Positions 17,329 to 25,457 of a stretch of DNA of 64,000 nt are shown one piece after another. Where the stretch lies: contig CAUHNW010000002.1 of NCBI GenBank assembly GCA_959607825.1, positions 1-64,000 on the forward strand, given 5' to 3'. Made by a program: the position numbers and the translations under genes. The DNA comes from HGM13006 sp900757695. GTDB lineage: Bacteria; Bacillota; Clostridia; Oscillospirales; Oscillospiraceae. The notes beneath the pieces are model-generated. The model did not search any database, was not told the DNA's origin, and saw only the letters and a list, made by a program, of their open reading frames with translations. Within the stretch, counting starts at the first letter, position 1, and each line of letters begins with the position of its first letter.

Positions 17329-18549
17329 TCAGGTGCGGTAATCCCCGTTGATTTTTACGTAATCATAGGTGAGATCACAGCCCCATGCGGTGACTGCATG
17401 CTCGCCCTCGTTGACATTGACCAGAATTTCCACCTCGGGCTGAGAGAGCACCTTCTTGGCCAGCTCCTCGTCAAAGTCAAGGCCCTCACCGGCTTTGCAT
17501 ACCTGAATGGTACCGGCGGCGGAGGCAAAGGCAACGTCTACGCACTCCGGGCGGAAGGGCGCCTTGGAATAGCCCATGGCACAGAGCACCCGGCCCCAGT
17601 TGGCATCGGCCCCGAACATGGCGGCCTTTACCAGAGAGGAACGGATCACCTCCATGGAGAGCTTTTCGGCGGCCTCGTCACTGCGGGAGCCTGAAACAGT
17701 ACAGGAGACCAGCTTGGTGGCACCCTCGCCGTCACCGGCGATCTTCTTTGCCAGCTCGGTGCAGACATATTTGAGGGCACCGTAAAATACATCGTAGTCC
17801 TCGCTCTTCCAGTCGATCAGGGCGTTTTCGGCAGCGCCGGAGGCGAGAATGCAGCAGGTGTCGTTAGTGGAGGTGTCGCCGTCTACGGATACCCGGTTGA
17901 AGGTGACCTTGGTGACCTCATAGAGCGCATCCTGAAGCACATCGGAGGAAATGGCACAGTCGGTGGTCAGGAAGCAGAGCATGGTGCCCATGTTGGGGTG
18001 AATCATGCCGGAGCCCTTGGCGATACCGCCCAGACGAACCTCTTTTCCGCCGATCTCAAAGGAGACGGCGATCTCTTTCTTTTTGGTGTCGGTGGTCATA
18101 ATGGCCGCAGCGGCATCCCCGGAGCCGTCACGGCTCAGAAGGGAAGCAAGGGTGGGGCAGGCATCTTCGATGACGGAGACGTTCAGGGTCTGACCGATAA
18201 CACCGGTGGAGCATACGATAAAGTCCTCGGGACGGAGGCCGGTGGCAGAGGCGGCGGCCTCGCACATCTTTACGGCATTTTCATGGCCCAGAGGCGCACA
18301 GGCGTTGGCGTTGCCGGAATTGGCAATGACGCCCCGGGCGGTGCCGTTCTCCAGGTGCTCCATGGTCACATAGATGGGAGCCGCCTTGACCCGGTTCATG
18401 GTGTAGACGCCTGCGGCGGCAGCCTCGGTGTCACAGAGAATCATGGCCAGATCGTTTTTGTCAGGGGAGGAGCCGGCCTTTACACCGGCATGTACACCGG
18501 CTGCCCGGAAGCCCTTTGCGGCAGTAACGCCGCCGGAAATCAGTTTCAT
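17329..18549 (-). CDS. argJ: Bifunctional glutamate N-acetyltransferase / ornithine acetyltransferase
   Basis: Recycles the acetyl group from acetylornithine to glutamate and can make acetylglutamate. The 406-residue precursor is expected to cut itself into two chains. The cleavage region reads KGSGMIHPNMGTMLCF (about residues 175-190): the catalytic Thr is present but is preceded by Gly rather than the usual Ala. Other family features include RVSVDGDTSTND and GDGEGATKL. The ATG at 18549 (MKLISGGVTAAKGF) matches the family start and has an AGGTATTCC context; longer upstream reading is not homologous. No separate argA or argE is in the window, consistent with a cyclic pathway. Confidence 0.95.
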   Translation of the reverse strand: MKLISGGVTAAKGFRAAGVHAGVKAGSSPDKNDLAMILCDTEAAAAGVYTMNRVKAAPIYVTMEHLENGTARGVIANSGNANACAPLGHENAVKMCEAAASATGLRPEDFIVCSTGVIGQTLNVSVIEDACPTLASLLSRDGSGDAAAAIMTTDTKKKEIAVSFEIGGKEVRLGGIAKGSGMIHPNMGTMLCFLTTDCAISSDVLQDALYEVTKVTFNRVSVDGDTSTNDTCCILASGAAENALIDWKSEDYDVFYGALKYVCTELAKKIAGDGEGATKLVSCTVSGSRSDEAAEKLSMEVIRSSLVKAAMFGADANWGRVLCAMGYSKAPFRPECVDVAFASAAGTIQVCKAGEGLDFDEELAKKVLSQPEVEILVNVNEGEHAVTAWGCDLTYDYVKINGDYRT

Positions 18550-18572
18550 AGGAATACCTCCAACGTAAAATA

Positions 18573-19679
18573 TCAGTGAGAGGCGGCGGCGGAACGCCGC
18601 TGCAAATACTTCTTTTTCAGGAACCGTCCCAGATAGAGAAGACCCATGGAACCGGCGGCGGCAATCAGCAGCCGGGGGACGGAAAACAGGAACCACTGGG
18701 GCGTTGACAGCTCCGGCTGATGGCCGAAGAAGTGGACCCAGATACGGTTATAGTAGGTGATAATGGTGCGGTGCAGCGCCAAAATGGGAATGGTGTTCTG
18801 CCCCATGGCAATCAAGATACGGGAGATCCTTGTGCCCTCCAGAAAGCGGCACAGCCGCAGCATGACGCAGGGCCCGATGACGCCGCCGATGAAGTAGATG
18901 ATGGGGCCCCAGTCTCCGTGGGGGCCGTAGGCGCTCATGAGCATGGAGGTGGACATGGCATCATTCCAGAGCCCGATGCCCACCACAGCGGCGGCGGCTA
19001 AGACATAGCACACTGGCTCCAGCCATTTGTGCGTCCACTGGCGTTCGAGCAGGTTTGACTGATGGATGCCGTAACCGGCGGCCATCAGTGCGGCGGCCAG
19101 AAAGCAGTTATTAAAGTTCCAAGGCAGCCGCAGGGGAAGGTAATTCAGTGCGATGGTCACAAGGAGACAGGGGACGATCATGTACCGCAGCTTCCAGCCA
19201 AACTTCCGCCGCAAGAGCAGCAGCAGCAGGAAGGCGCCGGAGGCGGTGACCATGGCAGTGAGAAACCACAGGGGATAATTATAGGATGTAAAATAGTGCA
19301 GAGACGGCGTGTGATCGGAGAAGAGGATCACGCCCTCCGAGTAGAAGACACCGAAAATGTGCTTGAGAAGCTGTTTTACGGTTTCCTTCGTCTGGGGAAT
19401 CACATAGGGGATCCAGTCGATGAAATACAGCACCATCAGTGCGGCGTTATATCCAAAATAGGGCCGCAGAAGGGGCTTTGCACGCTTTTTCAGCTGAGTA
19501 AGAAATGGCTGATCCTTATCCTTCCACAGAAAACCTGCAGTCAGGAAAAACAGCGGGATCAGGACAACGTAACCAACGGTGCCGGTATAGGGGGCGCCGT
19601 CCGCATGGACGGAGATGATCCAGAGCATGGCGATGCCCTTTGCGATATCCAGATAGTCTTTACGCTTTTTTTCGGTCAT
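18573..19679 (-). CDS. Membrane acyltransferase, acyltransferase-3 (OafA/NodX) family
   Basis: A 368-residue protein with about ten transmembrane segments and the family N-terminus KRKDYLDIAKGIAMLWIISVH, where the helix-1 Asp and His are the conserved residues. Such enzymes put acetyl or other acyl groups on surface polysaccharide, peptidoglycan or lipids. It starts 31 bases after argC and ends 23 bases before argJ, in the same direction, so it is inside the arginine operon although no link to arginine chemistry is known. Two more members of the family are at 45742-46716 and 53932-55026. Confidence 0.85.
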   Translation of the reverse strand: MTEKKRKDYLDIAKGIAMLWIISVHADGAPYTGTVGYVVLIPLFFLTAGFLWKDKDQPFLTQLKKRAKPLLRPYFGYNAALMVLYFIDWIPYVIPQTKETVKQLLKHIFGVFYSEGVILFSDHTPSLHYFTSYNYPLWFLTAMVTASGAFLLLLLLRRKFGWKLRYMIVPCLLVTIALNYLPLRLPWNFNNCFLAAALMAAGYGIHQSNLLERQWTHKWLEPVCYVLAAAAVVGIGLWNDAMSTSMLMSAYGPHGDWGPIIYFIGGVIGPCVMLRLCRFLEGTRISRILIAMGQNTIPILALHRTIITYYNRIWVHFFGHQPELSTPQWFLFSVPRLLIAAAGSMGLLYLGRFLKKKYLQRRSAAASH

Positions 19680-19710
19680 GATGCATTTCCCTTCCTTTGA
19701 AGGTATTTTA

Positions 19711-20652
19711 TCACAGACCGTAATTCTCGTCTACACCCATCATAATATTGAGATTCTGCACGGCGGCACCGGAAGCACCCTTGCCCAGGTTGTCAAACTG
19801 GGCGGCCACAATGGCCTGAGATTCATTGCCGCAGACATAGATGTTCAGGTCGTTGGTGCCCACAACGTTGTTGCTGCCGAGACAGCCGCCCTTCAGAACC
19901 CCCTCGCCCATAACGGGCATGACATGGATGTTTTTCTGACCGGCATAGAAGTCGGCGTAGGCAGACTGGAGAGAAGCGAGACTGGTGCTGACCGGAAGCA
20001 GATCGAAGTGCAGCGGCACGGTGACCAGCATACCCTGGGGGAAATCGCAGACAATGGGGCAGAAGATGGGCTTGCGGCTCAGGCCGCAGACCTGCATCAT
20101 CTCCGGGATGTGCTTGTGGCTAAGCCCAAGACTGTAGTGCCGGGGGGAGTCATATTCCGGATCCCGCTCGGGAGACTCGTATTCTGCGATCATCTTCTTG
20201 CCGCCGCCGGTATAGCCGGTGAGGCTGTGGACAGCCAGCGGATAATCCGGCGGCAGGATGCCCAGCTGCACCAGCGGGTAAACCAGCGAGATGAAGCCGG
20301 TGGCATGGCAGCCGGGGTTTGCCACAAACTGTGCCGTTTCGATCTTTTGCCGATGGGCTTTGGACAGCTCCGGGAAGCCGTAGGCCCATGCGGGATCCGT
20401 CCGATGGGCAGTGGAGGCGTCAATAATCCGGGTGCCGGAGTCCTCTACCATAGCGGCGGCTTCCACGGCCGCTGCGTCAGGCAGGCACAAAAATACATAA
20501 TCGGCCTCTTGAATGGCGCCCTTCCGGGCAGCTGGATCTTTTTTCATGGATTCCGGCAGCTCAATGAGCGTCACATCATCCCGAAGTCCCATGCGGCCCT
20601 CAATCTGAAGGCCGGTGGTACCGGCACGGCCGTCAATGAAAATTTTGGTCAC
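19711..20652 (-). CDS. argC: N-acetyl-gamma-glutamyl-phosphate reductase (short type)
   Basis: NADPH-dependent reduction of acetylglutamyl phosphate to the semialdehyde. At 313 residues it is the short, type 2 form. GRAGTTGLQI (residues ~8-17) is the nucleotide loop, and the active-site Cys lies in ANPGCHATGF (about 111-120); HSLTGYTGGGKK follows. The start overlaps the argH stop by 4 bases (ATGA). Confidence 0.95.
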   Translation of the reverse strand: MTKIFIDGRAGTTGLQIEGRMGLRDDVTLIELPESMKKDPAARKGAIQEADYVFLCLPDAAAVEAAAMVEDSGTRIIDASTAHRTDPAWAYGFPELSKAHRQKIETAQFVANPGCHATGFISLVYPLVQLGILPPDYPLAVHSLTGYTGGGKKMIAEYESPERDPEYDSPRHYSLGLSHKHIPEMMQVCGLSRKPIFCPIVCDFPQGMLVTVPLHFDLLPVSTSLASLQSAYADFYAGQKNIHVMPVMGEGVLKGGCLGSNNVVGTNDLNIYVCGNESQAIVAAQFDNLGKGASGAAVQNLNIMMGVDENYGL

Positions 20653-22064
20653 TGATTTTCGCTCCCTTCATAGGGGGCACCGGAGGCGGCGTGCTCCTGG
20701 GTGAATTTCTCGATATAGGCGATCTGCCGCAGTACCTCCTGCTCGGCAGGGCCGCCCATGACCTTCCGCTCATTGACACAGGTCTTCAGGGCCAGTGCGT
20801 CGTAGATGTCGCCGTCGAAGAGATTGGATACGGCACGGAAGTCACGGAGGGTCAGGGTGTCCAGCGTATCTCCGGATTTCAGGCAGTTGTTGACCAGCCG
20901 GCCAACGATCATATAGGCCTCCCGGAAGGGCATCCCCTTACGGGTCAGGTAGTCGGCGCAGTCAGTGGCGTTGATAAAGCCGCCGGAGGCTGCCTTCCGC
21001 ATATTCTTGGGCAGAACGGTCATGGTCTTCAGCATGGCGGAGAAAACGGGGATGCAGAGCTCTACGGTGTCGATGGCATCGAATACGGGCTCCTTGTCCT
21101 CCTGCATATCCTTGTTGTAGGCCAGCGGAAGCCCCTTCATGACGGTCAGCAGGGTGATGAGACTGCCGTAGACACGGCCGGTCTTGCCGCGCACCAGCTC
21201 GGCGACATCGGGGTTCTTCTTCTGGGGCATAATGGAGGAGCCGGTGGAATAGGCATCGTCCATTTCCACGAACTTGAACTCCCAGGAACACCAGAGGATG
21301 ATCTCCTCGGAGAACCGGCTCAGATGCATCATGAGAATGGAGCAGGCGGAGAGAAACTCAATGGCAAAGTCACGGTCAGAGACGGAGTCCATGGAGTTTT
21401 CCGTGGGCTTTTTGAAGCCCAGCTCATGGGCGGTAAATTCCCGGTCGATGGGATAGGAAGAGGTAGCCAGTGCACCGGCACCCAGGGGGCATTCGTCCAT
21501 CCGCTCCAGACAGTCCTCCAGACGGGTGATATCCCGGCGGATCATGTTGGCATAGGCCATCATGTAGTGGGCGAAGGTGGTGGGCTGGGCCCGCTGCATG
21601 TGGGTGTAGCCGGGCATGACGGTTTCGGTGTTGGCCTTGGCCTTTTCTACCAGAACCTTTTCCAGATCCAGCAGCATGCCGATGATCTTGGGGATCTCGG
21701 ACTTTACATAGAGCCGGAAGTCCACAGCCACCTGATCGTTCCGGCTGCGCCCGGTGTGGAGCCGCTTGCCGTCAGGGCCGATGCGCTGGGTCAGCATGGC
21801 CTCAATGTTCATGTGGATATCCTCGTTTTCCATGGAGAACTCCACCTTGCCGTCTTCGATATCCTGAAGGATGGCCTTGAGACCGCTGATGATATCATCG
21901 GCTTCCTCCTGGGTGATGATACCCTGACGGCCCAGCATGGCGGCGTGGGCCAGTGAACCCTGAATATCCTGCCGGTACATTCTCTGGTCGAAAATAATAG
22001 AGGAGTTAAAGTCGTTTACCTGCGTATCGGTCTCCTTCTGGAACCGTCCTGCCCATAGTTTCAT
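20649..22064 (-). CDS. argH: Argininosuccinate lyase
   Basis: Splits argininosuccinate into arginine and fumarate, the last step of the pathway. The 471-residue protein carries the superfamily signature GSSIMPQKKNPDVAE (about residues 274-288) with the mobile catalytic Ser loop, plus HTGRSRNDQVA and TVMPGYTHMQRAQPTTFAHY. ATG at 22064 follows AAGGAG. It lies between argG and argC; a 9-bp stem-loop occupies the argG-argH gap. Confidence 0.96.
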   Translation of the reverse strand: MKLWAGRFQKETDTQVNDFNSSIIFDQRMYRQDIQGSLAHAAMLGRQGIITQEEADDIISGLKAILQDIEDGKVEFSMENEDIHMNIEAMLTQRIGPDGKRLHTGRSRNDQVAVDFRLYVKSEIPKIIGMLLDLEKVLVEKAKANTETVMPGYTHMQRAQPTTFAHYMMAYANMIRRDITRLEDCLERMDECPLGAGALATSSYPIDREFTAHELGFKKPTENSMDSVSDRDFAIEFLSACSILMMHLSRFSEEIILWCSWEFKFVEMDDAYSTGSSIMPQKKNPDVAELVRGKTGRVYGSLITLLTVMKGLPLAYNKDMQEDKEPVFDAIDTVELCIPVFSAMLKTMTVLPKNMRKAASGGFINATDCADYLTRKGMPFREAYMIVGRLVNNCLKSGDTLDTLTLRDFRAVSNLFDGDIYDALALKTCVNERKVMGGPAEQEVLRQIAYIEKFTQEHAASGAPYEGSENQ

Positions 22065-22128
22065 AGTATATCTCCTTAAAAATAGCGTAGTTAAGTGAAA
22101 GACTGAAAAAATCAGCCGGATGGACGTA

Positions 22129-22163
22129 CCGGCAACGACCCAGGGGATACGGGCCGTTGCCGG
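22129..22163 (-). other. Stem-loop between argG and argH
   Basis: A perfect 9-bp stem (22129-22137 with 22155-22163) and a 17-base loop occur on the minus-strand transcript with no adjacent T-run. It may be an RNA-processing or stabilising hairpin rather than a terminator; a TTTTTT lies about 20 bases further on and could give weak termination. Confidence 0.4.
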
Positions 22164-22188
22164 AGAGGTAACATAATGGTGGAAAGGC

Positions 22189-23412
22189 TTACTTCAGCTT
22201 TCCCTGCTCCCGCAGTGCCTGAACCTTGTCCGGCAGGCCCCACAGGTTGATAAAGCCCTGAGAATCCATCTGATCGTAGTCGCTCTCGTTGAAGGTGGCC
22301 AGCTCTTCGGAGTACAGGGTCTCGGGAGAGGTGACACCGGCGTGGGTCACATTGCCCTTGTAGAGCTTGATCTTTACGGTACCGGTGACATGCTCCTGGG
22401 TCTTATCCACAAAGGCGCTGAGGGCCTCCCGCAGAGGGGTGAACCACTTGCCGTTGTAGACCAGATCGGCGAAGTCCACAGCCAGCTTCTGCTTTTCGTG
22501 GAGGGTGTCCTTGTCCAGAGTGATCATTTCCAGCACCTCATGGGCATAGTAGAGAATGGTGCCGCCGGGGGTCTCGTAAACACCACGATCCTTCATGCCC
22601 ACCAGCCGGTTTTCTACGATGTCGAGAATGCCGATGCCGTTCTCACCGCCCAGCTTGTTGAGCTTGCGGATGATGTCGCTGGCCTTCATCTTCTCGCCGT
22701 CGATGGCAACGGGAACGCCCTTGACAAATTCCAGCGTCAGATAGGTGGGCTTGTCGGGAGCGGCAACCGGGGAGACGCCCATCTCCAGGAAGCCCGGCTT
22801 ATCAATGGGAGCCTCGTTGGCGGGATCCTCCAGATCCAGGCCCTCATGGGAGAGGTGCCAGAGGTTCTTGTCCTTGGAATAGTTGGTCTCCCGGGAGATC
22901 TTCAGGGGCACATTGTGGGCCTCGGCGTAGTCGATCTCCTCGTCACGGCTCTTGATGTCCCAAACACGCCAGGGGGCAATGATGGTCATTTCAGGGGCAA
23001 ACCGCTTGATGGCCAGCTCGAACCGAACCTGATCGTTGCCCTTGCCGGTGCAGCCGTGGCAGATGGCATCAGCGCCCTCGGCCTTGGCGATCTCCACCAG
23101 CTTCTTTGCAATAATGGGGCGGGCAAATGCGGTGCCCAGCAGATACTGCTCGTACTTTGCACCGGCCTTCATGGAGGGGATGATGACATCGTCTACCATC
23201 TCATCGGTGAGGTCTGCAATATAGAGCTTGGAGGCGCCGGTCTTAATGGCCTTTTCCTCCAGACCGTCCAGCTCGCTCTCCTGACCAACGTCGCCGGAAA
23301 CGGCGATGATCTCGGGATTGTTGTAGTTTTCCTTGAGCCACGGAATGATGATGGATGTATCCAGTCCGCCGGAATAGGCGAGAACAACTTTTTTAACTTC
23401 TTTGGCTGCCAT
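22189..23412 (-). CDS. argG: Argininosuccinate synthase
   Basis: ATP-dependent joining of citrulline and aspartate. 407 residues with the N-type ATP pyrophosphatase loop AYSGGLDTS (residues ~10-18), CTGKGNDQVRFE, and APWRVWD. The start at 23412 (MAAKEVKK) is fixed by AGGAGG upstream and by homology; a longer in-frame reading upstream has no family match. It is the promoter-proximal arg gene, with several ARG-box-like sequences upstream. Confidence 0.96.
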   Translation of the reverse strand: MAAKEVKKVVLAYSGGLDTSIIIPWLKENYNNPEIIAVSGDVGQESELDGLEEKAIKTGASKLYIADLTDEMVDDVIIPSMKAGAKYEQYLLGTAFARPIIAKKLVEIAKAEGADAICHGCTGKGNDQVRFELAIKRFAPEMTIIAPWRVWDIKSRDEEIDYAEAHNVPLKISRETNYSKDKNLWHLSHEGLDLEDPANEAPIDKPGFLEMGVSPVAAPDKPTYLTLEFVKGVPVAIDGEKMKASDIIRKLNKLGGENGIGILDIVENRLVGMKDRGVYETPGGTILYYAHEVLEMITLDKDTLHEKQKLAVDFADLVYNGKWFTPLREALSAFVDKTQEHVTGTVKIKLYKGNVTHAGVTSPETLYSEELATFNESDYDQMDSQGFINLWGLPDKVQALREQGKLK

Positions 23413-23511
23413 AATAATTGCCTCCTGTGTGTATCTTGGCGTCAGCGCCATGTTTTCTTTGTGAACATATGGTATCACAGCAATGTGGCTTTTGCAACCT
23501 TCAAGTTGCAT

Positions 23512-23601
23512 AAAAATTCATGAATGACCGTATTTCTTTTGACAACATCCACAAAATATTCATAATATACAGGAATATACAAGATAATCATGAATATTCA
23601 T
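23512..23601 (-). promoter_or_regulatory. Cluster of ARG-box-like operators upstream of argG
   Basis: Three AT-rich palindromic elements built from TGAAT/ATTCA half-sites lie at about 23512-23527 (ATTCATGAAT core), 23554-23580 (ATATTCATAATATACAGG and its neighbour) and 23587-23601 (ATGAATATTCAT). They match the half-site style of ArgR/AhrC operators. The last overlaps the 3' end of the fliB-like gene. A weak candidate promoter, TTGCAA at 23492-23497 and TACCAT at 23469-23474 with a 17-base spacer, lies between the boxes and argG; a start point inside the boxes is equally possible. Confidence 0.65.
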
Positions 23602-24598
23602 CGGAGGCACTGCATAAATGCTCGTAGAGAAGATCCAGATTCTCCGGAGAGTGCTCCACCTCCCGGCTGTAAAGCACTGCTGCATCGAGGATCCGCCGGG
23701 CGGGAGCGGGCGCATCCATATATTCGGAGAGCGCCAAAATGGCTGCGGTGCTGAAAACAGAAAAACGAACCTTTTCTGCCACCAGTCCGCTCCAAACGCC
23801 CCGGAGCACATAGCGATAGAAGAAATAAAAGAGCAGACGGCCTCCGGCCTCCTGATATTCCGGGATATCCCAGAACATCGGATGGGGACAGGCCCGGTAC
23901 CGGCGAAGAAGCTCCGGCAGCTGACTGCGGGTAAATTCCATGTGTTCCATGGCACGCAGATAGGCTGGGAGCGGGAGTGTCAGCGGCGGAGCCGGGACAC
24001 CCTGCCAGAAGTCTTTGGGCAGCGTTCCGTCTGTGGGCAGTGCGATGCCGTTATCGGCGGCATCCAGCGCAAGGCTGAACTTTTGAGAAAGGGGCAGTGT
24101 GCTGCGGGACAGCACAAAAAGCGCACTGCGATAAACCAGCAGCTGCTGAAAAAATGCCGGATCCAGCTCCGGATCCTCGGGGACGACCTCCGGCGTCTCG
24201 CAGACAACCGGCTCCAAGGGCCGTTCCAGCAGCAGCCGGGCGGCCTCGGGACAGGAGATGGAAAGGCAGGTCTCTCTGCGGCTGCCGTATTCCTCCCAGA
24301 ACCGGGGGTGCTCCCGACAGGTAACGGACAGAATGCCGTCCCCTTGGGCGAGGATCAAACGGCAGAGCCGGTCATGGCTGAGAAAGGGACAGGCTCCGTC
24401 CTTTAACGCAAAAAACGAATCGCCGTCCTCCTGACGGATGGCGGCACGAAGCTCCTGACCCAGCGGGCCGGGGAGCTGACGGTACCGCTCCAGCGTGGCT
24501 TCGTCCAAATCGACTTCCCATCCGACACAGCAGGTGTCCGGGCAGCGCCCGGCAATGCAGGTGAAGCCGGAAAAACAGGAGAGTGTTACTTCGGTCAT
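23588..24598 (-). CDS. fliB: FliB-family protein (flagellin lysine-N-methylase homologue)
   Basis: A 336-residue soluble protein matching the family annotated as flagellin lysine N-methylase. The Cys-rich N-terminus CIAGRCPDTCCVGWEVD (residues ~14-30), then GACPFLSHDRLCRL and CREHPRFWEEYG, and SISCPEAARLLL are family hallmarks; the cysteines probably hold an iron-sulfur cluster. In Salmonella, FliB methylates flagellin lysines, but the family is widespread in Clostridia, often with no flagellar genes, and none are in this window, so the target here is unknown. A TGC-TATAAT extended -10 on the minus strand (24682-24687) may drive it. Confidence 0.75.
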   Translation of the reverse strand: MTEVTLSCFSGFTCIAGRCPDTCCVGWEVDLDEATLERYRQLPGPLGQELRAAIRQEDGDSFFALKDGACPFLSHDRLCRLILAQGDGILSVTCREHPRFWEEYGSRRETCLSISCPEAARLLLERPLEPVVCETPEVVPEDPELDPAFFQQLLVYRSALFVLSRSTLPLSQKFSLALDAADNGIALPTDGTLPKDFWQGVPAPPLTLPLPAYLRAMEHMEFTRSQLPELLRRYRACPHPMFWDIPEYQEAGGRLLFYFFYRYVLRGVWSGLVAEKVRFSVFSTAAILALSEYMDAPAPARRILDAAVLYSREVEHSPENLDLLYEHLCSASDEYS

Positions 24599-24826
24599 CG
24601 AATACTTCCTTTATTAAATATAGTATGAAAAGAAAGGCCCGGCGGGATGCAAGCAATTCTTTTTATGCAAGGGCCAATTCTATTATAGCATAAGATACCA
24701 CCAAATCGGTGGTATTTTTCCTTAATTTGCAGGCGAAATAACACATATCAAACAATTTACGGGTTGGAAGTGAACACAAATTGAACGTAGAGCACAAAAT
24801 GCACATTCTGGCGCAGAATTTGTATG
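24599..24826. other. Intergenic region between divergent fliB-like and TRAP genes
   Basis: No gene is seen. It holds the fliB-side -10 (24682-24687, minus), an orphan intrinsic terminator for the plus strand (24695-24719), and AT-rich sequence leading to the TRAP promoter at 24827. Confidence 0.6.
24695..24719 (+). terminator. Orphan intrinsic terminator
   Basis: An 8-bp stem (24695-24702 with 24708-24715) with a 5-base loop is followed by TTTTT on the plus strand, yet no plus-strand gene precedes it for more than 10 kb. It may end a short untranslated transcript started within 24600-24690, or be a relic. Confidence 0.55.
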
Positions 24827-24855
24827 TTGACAAAACCCATGAAAATCATCATAAT
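24827..24855 (+). promoter_or_regulatory. Promoter of the TRAP transporter operon
   Basis: TTGACA (24827-24832), 17 bases, CATAAT (24850-24855). The start codon of the first TRAP gene is about 54 bases downstream. Confidence 0.8.
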
Positions 24856-24908
24856 TTGTCGTGTCCTTTTACGGGTATATAGGATTTTTTGTAAAGGAGG
24901 AATAATAA

Positions 24909-25454
24909 TTGTCCAAACAAAGCCCGACTTTGTATGACAAGGTCGACAATGTGATTGTAAAGATTCTGAAATACGTTTCTTACATTTCCGGTGTTTGCCT
25001 GATCGCAATCATGTTTGTGGCCTTCTTTAATGTGTTGGGAGAGAAGATCTTCCACAAGGGTATTCCTGCATCCACAGAGATCATTCAGTATCTCCACATT
25101 CCCGTGGTCTTTCTGGCCTGCGGCTATGTGACGCTGGATACCGGACATACCAAGATCGATCTGCTCAGTAAGCATCTGCCTCAGGGCGTACAGTTTGCGT
25201 GCAATCTGATCGGCAATCTGATTGCGGTGTTCATCACCAGCTTTGTAGGCTATCGCGGACTTGTGCAGATGCAGAAGTTTATGGCGACCCATGCAAAGTC
25301 CTCCACCACCGGTTTTGGCTTTGCAAAATGGCCCTTCGCGCTGATCTTCTCCATCGGGTTCTTCCTGCTGGCGCTGAGCTTCGTGTGGGCAACTGTCCGG
25401 CTCTTTGTCAAAAAGCCTGCGGCAGAAGAAGAGAAGAAGGAGGCGGAAGTCTAA
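24909..25454 (+). CDS. TRAP transporter small membrane subunit (DctQ type)
   Basis: A 181-residue protein with four transmembrane segments (about residues 20-42, 55-75, 95-115 and 138-160), the size and topology of the DctQ subunit that pairs with the large permease in a sodium-driven TRAP importer. Translation is assigned to TTG at 24909, 8 bases after a strong AAAGGAGG; no ATG is suitably placed. It ends 3 bases before the large subunit gene. Confidence 0.9.
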   Translation: MSKQSPTLYDKVDNVIVKILKYVSYISGVCLIAIMFVAFFNVLGEKIFHKGIPASTEIIQYLHIPVVFLACGYVTLDTGHTKIDLLSKHLPQGVQFACNLIGNLIAVFITSFVGYRGLVQMQKFMATHAKSSTTGFGFAKWPFALIFSIGFFLLALSFVWATVRLFVKKPAAEEEKKEAEV

Positions 25455-25457
25455 ATT

